NCBI GenBank assembly: GCA_021014945.1
Contig: MU266582.1
Location: forward strand, 1 to 38,466
Reading direction: 5' to 3'
Source of the DNA: Leucogyrophana mollusca
Lineage: Eukaryota; Basidiomycota; Agaricomycetes; Boletales
DNA: 38,466 nt
The notes under the pieces were generated by a model, which was not told the DNA's origin, did not search any database, and saw only the letters and a list, made by a program, of their open reading frames with translations. This document shows, in pieces, positions 1 to 9,318 of the stretch. The position numbers and the translations under genes were made by a program. Position 1 is the stretch's first letter; every line of letters starts with the position of its first letter.

Positions 1-1221
1 TCTGAGCTCTGCTTGCAACTCGGAGGACACGATGACCTTGCCACTGCACTACCGGCTTGTGTCGTCGGGGGATCTTTTTTTAATGTCCTTTCCTCTCTTT
101 GTTGCATTGTTACTTCATAGTCATTTGACTATGCATGGCGCTCAACAAATGGATGCAAAGGAATTATTTTATTTCAGTGGGTTTGACACTTTGTTATGTT
201 TTTTTAAAATTCCAAGTCTATGTCATGTCAGTGGACACAGATCTTTATTGACATTTCTGCCTTTCGTTGGGCGCATGGACTGAAACTGATGCCTTTGTGG
301 GGCCCTAACACCCTCATCCTGTCCACCCGCTTCAACTCCCAAAAAGGAAATTCCAAGTCCCGATGTGGTTAGGCTGGCACCCATTGCTGCTGAACCGATC
401 GATCACTGGCCAGCAAACCATAAAATCTCTTCAAGAATATGGGGTGTTTGAAACTCCGACGTGGTAATCGTTTTTGTGGCATGGCGTGCAAGCTGAGTTT
501 TGCTCGAGACCGACGAAGGAAGGCTGATGCACTAGGATCATGATGGAACAGCGGAAGGTATAACTATTGTGTCATTTAGTAGGTACAAGTACCTCCGGCG
601 AATGTCTTTGTGATCGAATTAGGAGACACAACTACCTAGAACTACCTTCGTCAACGACAGCATCGTGTAAGAGTATACGCAGAGCAATTGCGTGCGCGGC
701 ATGGCGATGTCGGCGCCGCAGTGCACCGCATGACGCGGAGGACACGGTCCCGGGGGCGGAATTCCATCTTATATTATAGAGACATGATACAGTCATACTA
801 CTAGACGAAAGACGCAAATAATTCCACGACTCACTACCTTTTAATTCGAGTAGTGGGTGTGGAAAAACCAGGACGCGCCATTCACAAGTCATCGGTTCGT
901 GCTAAAGACTGTATGTTTGGTAGCCCCTGTACTTGGTCAAACAAATCTGTCTCAACTTACGCCGCGGGGGTCCTGCCGTTATCTCAGCCCCGTCACGGTC
1001 ACTTCCGACTCACGGAACGTTCATGGAATGTTCAAGGGAAGGGTATCATCAATGATTTTTATCGCATCCTTGGACCCGCTAAGATGGCCCTGCACCCTGC
1101 TTGAGGCCGTCTTACATTTACCAATTCCCGTATATCGCGGTCTTCCTAAAGTTGCACAGATCTGCTACCAATACGTCGAGTACATCTTTGTCCTAGCTAC
1201 AATCCAGACACATCAGGAACT
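1..1221. other. Intergenic, possible 3' end of an upstream gene at 1-120
   Basis: No gene is convincingly visible. Frame 1 on the plus strand is open from base 1 to a TAG at 118-120 (39 codons, beginning with a stretch that reads LQLGGHDDLATALPA). This could be the tail of a gene cut by the window edge, but it is too short to judge. The rest holds only short open frames. It also contains the 3' flank of the minus-strand transporter that ends at 1222. Confidence 0.3.
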
Positions 1222-3104
1222 CTACTCCCTTTTTAAGTTTTTCTCGTCCAACCCGGATGCGAGCAATAGCGCCAGTGCCGATGAAATTACCAAAATGAAG
1301 TAAACCGCATATCCCCCCAGTAAGTTGTGTTGGACCGAATACGCGAACATGGAGGTCGAAAGTGCAGGTCCAATGGTTCGCGCTACTGAGCCTGTTGTCT
1401 GCGCTAGGCCATTGGTGGCCCCAAGAGACCTTTGGTTTGGGGCAGAAGCCGTGATAAACATCAGAATACAACCTGGTAGACAGTCAATCAAACCAGTCGT
1501 AAGAAAAACAAACCAACTGACCGAATGCCATATCTTGGAAAACAGCCAGCACCAGTTGGCTCACCAGTAAAACCCAGACAAACGGACCAATCCCCCCCAG
1601 TTTAGCAACGAGGCTTATAACTGGGAAGAGCCCAAATATGGGGATATAGGATGCGACACCTACGCAAAAGACAGCTTTGACACCAAAACGGTCGACAAGG
1701 GGCGCGAAGGATAGGGCTTGTAAGGGCCCATTAATCAACCCGAAAATGGCCATTGTCATGCCGATGGTGGAGGGTGAAAAACCCAGCCCACCGAACTCGA
1801 TGGGAGTAGAGTAGAATAATGGAAGGAGAGCCAGCATAGCAATCTCAAAGGTCGCAAGGACCCCATAATTGATGACCGGGATGAGTATGGACGGGATGAG
1901 GAGGGAACGAATCGCCACAGGTTCTTCTGACGATGAAAGGGCAGGTACTGGCGAAACCAGGGGTTGGATGTCAGAGGGCTGGGTGTCGCCACACGACGTT
2001 AGGGCTTTGACGAGAGAAGGCCTGGCGGGTAGTGTCTGTGAAAGTCATAAGAAAGATGTAAGAATGTTACACATGTAACATACCTCCTTGAGAAACGCAA
2101 GGATGCAAACAAACGTTACTGCAGCAAACAAAGCGGCCGTGGCGCACGGTAAGAAGTACGGAAATGTAGCCCAAAAAGCGCCTTTGAAGACCTGCGGAAA
2201 GTTGTCTTGCGGTCGAGCGAGCACACCACCAATAGTGGGACTAAGACGACTGGTTGGTAAACGTATCGACCCAGTAAGTTGTGCGTGCCTACCCAAGAGT
2301 GACACCTATCGACCACGCGATGGGCATTAACGCAAAGCCCTGCGCCATGTTAGTGGAGTCCGTTAGTTCACCCATCATGCTTTTCATGACACCGATGTTG
2401 CCGTTCAAAGCACCTGTGATACATCGGCTGGGACAAGAAGTCGTCAGTAGAGAGAACACCCCGAAGCCAAGTGAGACTTGAAGACCTTAGGACAAGACCC
2501 CAAAATGTTCGCGACAATCCGAAACATAACATGGATAACCCAAGACCGAAGACTCCCAGTAGCAACACAGGTTTGCGGCCAATATGGTCTGAAACACGAC
2601 TCCATTGCAAGATGGTCAGGGCCTGCGTCGCGAAGAAGAGTGACTCCTATAGCGTATCGACTCAGTTAATCACAGCTGGGCAAGCGATCGGGACAGATGC
2701 GACATACGATCAGCCCTGCATAGTATCCTGTAAACGATGGCCCAGTCTTTCAGTTAGAGCTATGTTCACCAGCTACACCATGATGAAATTATACGTACCA
2801 ACTTTACGTTCATCGCCTCCAGTGATATCCAACTCCCGCACCAGCTAACCAAGGCAATGATCGGCGAATCAGAACGTCTAGCTTTTGCATCGACTTGAAA
2901 AAATGCTGCACTCACCTGATTTATAAATGGATAGATGCATTGCGCGGAAACAGGTTCGATGAGCCCCACCATCAGCAAGATCGATATCTGCACTTTTGGC
3001 AGAGGAGTGGGCGGTTTTTTGTTATGCTTCAAACAAGTAGATGACAGGAGGGCAGTCTCTTCATCGCAAACCACAGGATACTCGGACTCCAGGAGGGGGG
3101 ACAT
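1222..3104 (-). CDS. MFS transporter (DHA1-type drug/substrate antiporter family)
   Basis: Probable 12-helix plasma-membrane or vacuolar transporter of the major facilitator superfamily; substrate unknown. Eight exons: 3104-2916, 2844-2799, 2727-2708, 2646-2486, 2427-2293, 2240-2084, 2035-1522, 1472-1222. They join in one frame to a 490-residue protein, the usual length for this fungal family. The first helix starts after a short acidic cytosolic tail (VQISILLMVGLIEPVSA). The MFS loop 2-3 signature is clear (QWSRVSDHIGRKPVLLLG), followed later by GALNGNIGV and by PTIGGVLARP. The central loop is polar and disordered, and the second half carries hydrophobic helices such as INYGVLATFEIAMLALLPLFY. 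A TATAAATA box lies 42 bp upstream of ATG 3104 and supports that start. Exons 2 and 3 are only 46 and 20 nt. The family is secure; the substrate is not. Confidence 0.9.
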
Positions 3105-3641
3105 CTTGGGGAGACGAAGAGCAAAATCAGTGGCGGTATACCACGTATTTATACGTTTTGGCAACTATCATCCTTCCTGTAATGTTATACGATAAGAGAA
3201 GGCAGCCGGGATGTTATAGCAGGTGCCCACTGGGGAAATGATGATAGTTGGAAGGGATCAATGTCCGCTCAAGAGGGTGATAGTAGGGCCGAATACTGCA
3301 TAACGCGATCTTCTATTGATTTGCCGGGCTTCAGAATACGGCAGTACCTGCATTGATAGGTTTCCGGACGATGTGCCCCAAGATCCTTGAACTTTCACTC
3401 GAGGAAATTCATAGCAGGTCCAACAAGTTTGCCCCATGGTGGTGGTCAAGGTGGTGGTCATATAATGTTCAGGCCCGAATATCTCGGCAGGGTCATGGTG
3501 GAATGACATGCCACGAGGCAGCTCGCAAGATTGTTATCTAACAGAAGACGATCGACGTAAGAAGATCGATATCGAGAAACTGCGAATATGTAAAACGTGA
3601 ATGTAAATGCGACATTTCGATGTCGGCTCCGCTACCATGGG
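3105..3641. other. Intergenic between transporter and amidase
   Basis: This holds the promoter of the minus-strand transporter and the 3' flank of the minus-strand amidase. A small imperfect GTGGTGGTC direct repeat occurs near 3438-3460. I see no coding exons or RNA gene. Confidence 0.5.
3146..3153 (-). promoter_or_regulatory. TATA box of the MFS transporter gene
   Basis: TATAAATA on the minus strand, 42 bp before the ATG at 3104. It lies inside a longer open frame that extends upstream to 3164, which argues against using that upstream start. Confidence 0.55.
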
Positions 3642-6068
3642 TCAATCCTGCTTCTGCCAGCTGCCAGGGCCAAATCCTCTGGGACCTAGCGCATTGTCAA
3701 CGATGTGCATCATAGCGAGGACCTTCTCATCCTCCCACTTCTTTCCCACGATCTGAACGCCGACAGGGATTCCGTGCATGGCTTTCGGGTTGTAGACGGC
3801 GTCCTTGCCTCCGTACATCCTGCTCTCAAAGAGCTTCGAATTGCCATTCGCCCCGGGCACGAAATTGCTCGGGAGATGATCCGACGAGGCATCCACGCGC
3901 GTGACAGGTATAATGCCGACCGGAGAGTCAATGACGTTATAGAGGATGGTCGAGCAGGCGAGCGGGGACAGGTATGCACAGGCACTATATCCAACGTCAA
4001 CTACGCAGAATCAGGCTACAACTATGAAAGGGTCGGCTTACCCGTGAGGTATAGTTGGCAACGCTTGCACTGGCGCGATAATGCCGTCTAGGTTATGGTG
4101 GTCCCAGATCTACAAGAAGGTCGTTGGCTGCAAACCAAGGTTGGGTAGCGTGGTGCCTACTTCTTTATACCAAGCTGCGTTGGTCTTGTTCCGGCGATCC
4201 GCGAGATCGACAAACTCTGCAACAGACTTTGTGCGCGCCTGCCTGAAAATACGGGCAAAAAGACTGTCTCCAATGAAAGTCTCGGCGACCCAGCACATGA
4301 GATGGCGGACAAAACCTGCATTTGAGGCTTAGTGATATGTCAACAGGGTGGTCGATATCGCTTTACCGGGTAACTTGGGCCCTAATGTCGATAAGAACAG
4401 ACTGCTCTCCTATAATAGCAAAGTCAATAATCGGTGTGGTCGTTACAGCGTAGCTCGTTAGCTGACCTTCGGGTCGGATTGCAGGTTGGAGAGCATTCTT
4501 TCATAGCCATCCGCTGTAGCCAACCCGGCAAACGTCTCCATTGCGGTCAACACTATAGAGTTCTGAATGCGTTGCTCGGAAACTGATGGCCACGAAAACG
4601 GTGACTTACTCAAGGGGGACGAAAATTCGACGCATTCGTGACCCTGCTTCCTGAGGGCATGTACAGTTTCGAGAACAGCTCGCTCGTTCGCTGGGGAAGA
4701 CCTGACCAAGTCTACCGAAAGCGGTCCTTCTTAAGCAATAAACGGGAGAGCGATGCGAACCAACCTGAGGTATAATATCCAAATCGTAGCTTTTCTGGCA
4801 ATTTAACTTCGCGATAAGGGATAGGCACGTTGTGGTGAACATCGTCTTGCCTCCCAAAAATCGTACGACAGAACAGCTCGCAGTCCCCGACGGAGCTGCT
4901 TTCGGTATCGGTCATCAGCGCCTACACTCCACGACAAAAGTCATACCGGCCCATTGGCCCATAACAAACACGGATTGCTTCATATCCGGGGTTACAGCCT
5001 GCACGCCGACGTGAGAAGGCTTCCCATTGTCGTGTCCCATAGGAAAATGGTTACCTCGGGCACCTTGTCCGCTGACCCTGTCCGAAGATGGCTTCAGAGA
5101 ATAAATCCCACAATAAGAGGCTGGAATGCGAAGGCTTCCTCCAATGTCTGAACCCACACCGAGGGCAGACCCGTCCATCGCCAACAACGCCGCCTCTAGC
5201 AACCGCGATTCAACGACTGTGAGCTTAATAGAAGCCAGAGGGGCAACACTAATACTGACCTCCTCCGGAGCTACCACCACACGTATATCTGTTATTCCAA
5301 GGGTTTGTCGTGGAGCCCCATAAGGCATTGGAGCACTCAAAGGCAAACATCGTCTGCGGTACATTTGTCTTGACGATTATGATAGCACCAGCGTCACGGA
5401 ATTGAGCAACGAGCTATACACAAAATTCGTTCATGGGCCGACATTAGCCAAAACCGGGAATCAAGAACGTACAAATGCATCTTCGTCGCAAGGTTTGTTG
5501 GCCCAGTGAGTGAAGCCTATGGTCGCGTCGTATCCTTTTATCTCGTCTGCGAACAGAAATGAATTGGGCAATCTTTCGCCAAACGAAGATATGATCCGCC
5601 ATACATTGGTCTTTGAAGCTAACGGGGACTCCATGAAGTGGGCCCCGTAAATGTTGGGTGGCCGCGAATTCCTCGTCAAGTGCCCTGGCCTGCATCCTCG
5701 CGTCTTCAAACAAAACTGTAGTGCATAACTTTGAACACAGATTGAGGATACAGAGAATAATTTGACTGACCCTCCGTGACACAGTTGGTCTCTGCTTGCG
5801 CCAGCGCAGTACGAGCGAGATACGCCTCCAGAACTTGAGACGCCGTCCATTCCCCCTTGCTTATGTGGCTTACGATTTGTTCCGCTGTTCAAACACCCAT
5901 GCGTATCAACACGTAGACCAAACGTCTTATGGCTAACAGAAACTTGCCTGTTGCTTCTATGAATGGCTTGTAATCATCGGCGAGGTACTGAGAAGCCGAA
6001 GCCAGAACCTTGTCACGATTGGCTCGCTTCGTCGAAGAGATCCTTTCTCGCTGTGCGCTATTCGTCAT
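3642..6068 (-). CDS. Amidase signature family enzyme (fungal acetamidase/fatty-acid-amidase-like)
   Basis: Hydrolyses carboxamides to the acid and ammonia or amine; the natural substrate cannot be read from sequence. Fourteen exons: 6068-5948, 5884-5771, 5715-5605, 5546-5473, 5413-5260, 5195-5055, 4998-4947, 4895-4765, 4711-4610, 4552-4467, 4409-4367, 4315-4161, 4109-4042, 3984-3642. They join to 564 residues, normal for fungal amidases. The Ser-cisSer-Lys triad is intact: Lys113 in [10 protein letters not shown], cis-Ser188 in CGGSSGGE, and nucleophile Ser212 in [10 protein letters not shown]. The 75- and 24-residue spacings match FAAH. No signal peptide is seen, so it is probably cytosolic. 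The first intron appears to be a GC-AG intron (donor AG/GCAAGT at 5947). Open frames here look broken only because of the introns; no disabling change is visible. Confidence 0.92.
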
Positions 6069-6446
6069 GGGTCGTGGAAGCTGAAGGGTATGTAGTGGGA
6101 GTAATAAAGGAGTGGACCAACGAGGGTGCGGTGAAGCGGGCGATGTTATTTTACGACGGTAAATTTCCCTAGGTATATTAGCGCAAACTGACTGTCAATT
6201 CTGGTCCGTACTACAAGTACCGGCCCAATAACGACCTGGCCGAAGCTGACCACTACTGCGGCGCGTGCTCATTAGTTCACGGCTCACACCAGTCAACACT
6301 CGGGCAATATGGTCTTCACACACGGAGTAGGTATCACATGCACCCAAATTACAGTAAAATTGCAACGGAAAGTACACATCAAGTCCACAAAAGACACCGG
6401 GGTCGCTACGAAGCAGAGTGCTCGAGTTCAAGAAGAGTTCATCGTC
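6069..6446. other. Intergenic between amidase and LRR-SAP gene
   Basis: Promoter of the minus-strand amidase and 3' flank of the LRR gene. Nothing else is recognisable; only short plus-strand open frames with no coding character. Confidence 0.5.
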
Positions 6447-8296
6447 TCAATCCTCTTCGCCGTCATTTCCAAGAACCATGTCACGCACCACAATGTCCCC
6501 TTCCCTCGTCTCGAGGATCTTCAGAAGTCTTTCAATCATTTCACGACGGGTTCCTGATGACACAATGTCAGGGTTGATCAGTGCATGGGCTGCGAGGTTG
6601 CGCTTGAGGGCAGCTTTTGAGAGTAGGGGAACAGTACAAGGTTCGATGGCGAGTGGCGGGCTGGGATATATGAGGTATTTATGGTCCATGTCTGCCCGTT
6701 TCAGCGATTGGGAAAAACGGAAGAGATATAAGGAGGTAAAATTTGCCCACCACTGATGTATTGGTCGCACTTCTCGGGTATCTCGATGTCGATAACACGG
6801 TCCTCTTTGTGGATCACTAAGGCCAGGCGACGTAGCCCTGGCATGTCGACGCCAGTGCCAAACAGAGATAGATACGACAGTCCTGGGAATATGAGAATAG
6901 CAGGGATTGCCTCGTCGTCAATCTTTGGGTTATGAGCGAGGTCCAGGTGCGTGAGTGTATGCTTGAGACTTATGAGGAGGAAAACCCTGTATGCCGAGTC
7001 TCGGTTGGTACAGTCAGAACAGATGAAACTAGATAGTGGCAAACGCTTCGTTCCCAATGCCAATACACTCCAGCTCGAGTCTTTGTAGTGCAGGAAGGTG
7101 CTGGATGTGAACCAAATCGGAATCACGGATGCACGCGCCGCTGAGGGCTAATGCAGTGAGTGACGTGAACGTCCCTGGCCTGCGGAAGGCTGCGTCGTTC
7201 CGCGTCAGAGCTATATCAGTTAGCTATGTGAATTGTAGCTACCGCGCAAAGCAGTCGCTCCTTGAAGGTTAAGACCATCCTCGTCTGACAGTGAAGGGCC
7301 AAGATTAAGGTGCTGGACCCTAGTGCCTCTGATTGCAGTCAAGACTTCTTCGTTCAGAAGACCTGCGGACGCTTTAGTCTGCACGCTATCGAAAGGGAAA
7401 TCCAGAGGAAAGAGATTACCCCTATCAGCCAATGTAGTCGCAATCCTCTGATGAGTCAGCTGGAAAAGATGGATGTGGCCAAGGGAGTGCCGGATTCCTA
7501 CACCTGGAAGGAGCAGGGAAAGGCGGACAACCAGATTAGCGATGTCGCCTGGAGATTCGTCTTCAACGTCGGGGCCATACTTGAGGTCTGACATACGCAT
7601 ACAGTTAGTAAATCAATGGCATTGGGTGTGCCAGACAAAAATTCTGTGGCCATCGGACGAAGGACATGCAGTGAAACAAAGTCGCGCGATCGAGAACCCC
7701 TCAAGAACTCGTGACATACTGAAGTCGTTATCGATCTTCTCGAGCAATGCCGGGGCATCAAGATCGTCCTTATAGAAAGGAAAACCACGCCTAACAGGAA
7801 ACAAGGGCCCTCTCGTCTCGCTTCCGAGTCCAAGGCACAGGGAGCTTGCATACGCAGTTGCAGAAGATTTCTTGCGCTTGGCAGGTCCCCGCAAATCATC
7901 GAGCGAGCTGGAGTCTGATGAGTCTTCCTTTCGTTTCTGGGGACGATTTGGTGCATATTGTAGCCTAAGAAGCCGTAGCTCGCGGATGTGATCGTTGTAT
8001 GAGAGCGGATCGTTTGAGAATCGGCCTTGAATCCAGGGAGAAGGAGGCGCAGGACTACTGCTCGTTGCCAGGAAGTCGTCGGCCCGTACCTGCTCGGAAT
8101 ACATAGCTGGGCTAATGTCCTGCCTGACAAGTCCGGAGCCTAGTTTCCAAAAGAAAGCGCGGAGAGAGCCATCCTGTAGCCGGGAAGCGTTTGATTGGAG
8201 AGATTGACGCAAGGTAGCCAGGTATGACACTGCGGAGATACTCGGGCAGTATAAGGGGTTCTCTTCGTCGATGGTTGGGGCTTGACTTTTAGCCAT
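6447..8296 (-). CDS. Nuclear-type leucine-rich-repeat protein with SAP-like C-terminus
   Basis: Unnamed fungal protein, 521 residues in my model. Exons: 8296-7720, 7587-7243, 7210-7045, 6986-6754, 6691-6447. The N-terminal block (1-120) is conserved-looking. A bipartite basic cluster near 121-143 (KRK...AKRKK) suggests nuclear entry. Residues about 290-425 form irregular leucine-rich repeats (for example LKHTLTHLDLAHNPKI and LSYLSLFGTGVDMPGLRRL). Residues 463-501 resemble a SAP helix-loop-helix (ALKRNLAAH ... SSGTRREMIERLLKIL) with a somewhat long loop. The tail is acidic. Intron 2 is uncertain: the donor at 7242 gives a 32-nt intron, while a donor at 7275 gives a 65-nt intron in the same phase and a 510-residue protein. 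The first intron (7719-7588) is long but ends in CTAAC...CAG. It is divergent from the SCP2 gene. No function is known to me. Confidence 0.8.
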
Positions 8297-8518
8297 GGTA
8301 AGGAACGAAGAGGATATTGAGAGATGGAGGAACGAGTTCAAGAGAGGAAGGTGTATTGTCGGAAGCAGATTAATATTGTTTATACAGCCGAGCCGAGCTT
8401 ACATAGTTTATCATATGAAATTGTCTGGGTCAAATAATGAAACATCCTATGGGAACGATTTCTACGGTGTACGCTAGCGCTGTACTTACCATAAACTTGT
8501 ATCTTTACCTCCACCATC
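8297..8518. promoter_or_regulatory. Compact divergent promoter (LRR-SAP / SCP2)
   Basis: Only 222 bp separate the two start codons (8296 minus, 8519 plus), so both 5' UTRs and any shared control elements must lie here. No obvious TATA box serves either gene. Confidence 0.5.
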
Positions 8519-9130
8519 ATGTCAGACCTCAAAGTCGAAGGCTTCAAGGTCTGTTCCTTAACCTCCCAATAGTTTCCAGATCCTAGACGAAAACCTCTAG
8601 GCCTCAGATATCATCGTCCGTCTTAGCACCGCATTTAACGGTTTCACAGACGCAGAACGCAAGGCTCAGCTTAAGAAGGTTCGTCCATCATAAGTTGTTT
8701 GTACTTACCTCGCCAATCTCTGCCGTTCACAGACCAATGGCATATTCGAGCTTCGGATATCCGACCCCAAGAAGAAAGAAGCCATCTGGACTATTGATAT
8801 GAAGAAAGAAGGGAACGTCTACAAGGGTCCCGCAAAGCCCAAAGCAGACGTTACACTCCTCATGAGCGATGATACGTTCTCGCAGCTCGCTGAGGGCAAG
8901 GTATGCATGGTGTAACAGTCAAGTATATGCACTTTGTCCCCTGACGCGACTCCATCCTACCAGCTTGACGGCCAGAAGGCATTCATGACCGGCAAACTGA
9001 AGACGAAAGGAAACGTCATGCTGGCAACCAAACTCGGTGGTGTGCTTGAGGTAAAGTGGCTTTCGACCCTCCTCTTGTTTTCCCGCTCACCGCTGGCCCA
9101 TAGACTGCTAAGGGCAAGGCCAAGCTGTAA
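8519..9130 (+). CDS. SCP2 sterol-carrier domain protein, peroxisomal type
   Basis: Small lipid-transfer protein consisting only of an SCP2 domain. Exons 8519-8548, 8601-8678, 8733-8900, 8964-9050 and 9104-9130 join to 129 residues, the normal size of a stand-alone fungal SCP2. Family features are the central ELRISDPKKKEAIWTIDMK strand pair, the ADVTLLMSDDTFSQLAEGK segment, and the closing KAFMTGKLKTKGNVMLATKL helix that covers the lipid pocket. The protein ends in Ala-Lys-Leu, a PTS1-type signal, so peroxisomal import is likely; a role in handling acyl-CoA or sterol intermediates of beta-oxidation is inferred from the family. It converges with MGM1 (188 bp between stops). The identification is firm. 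Confidence 0.93.
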
Positions 9131-9318
9131 TGACCGCCAGCGATGGAAACTAGGTCTTTTTTCTCCACGCTACTTTCGTTGTCGCATACATACCGTCTTT
9201 TCCTCCAAGTAATGTGAATGGGGGTGTAATTATTGCTCATTATCATTATACATAACGTGTTCAAACAATATTCCAGAGTCGAGAAAACTGCCGAAGATAT
9301 GGTTCATGTGTGCATCCC

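Noticed and set aside
3105..3164. Longer N-terminus for the MFS transporter
   Set aside because: The in-frame upstream start lies beyond a TATAAATA box 42 bp before ATG 3104, so it is probably not transcribed.
3642..5892. Amidase reading frame seems broken into many pieces, suggesting a pseudogene
   Set aside because: Thirteen introns explain every break. The spliced frame is continuous, the catalytic triad is intact and the length is normal.
3642..6068. Transporter plus amidase as a catabolic gene cluster
   Set aside because: Only two neighbouring genes, separate promoters, no regulator and no shared pathway evidence.
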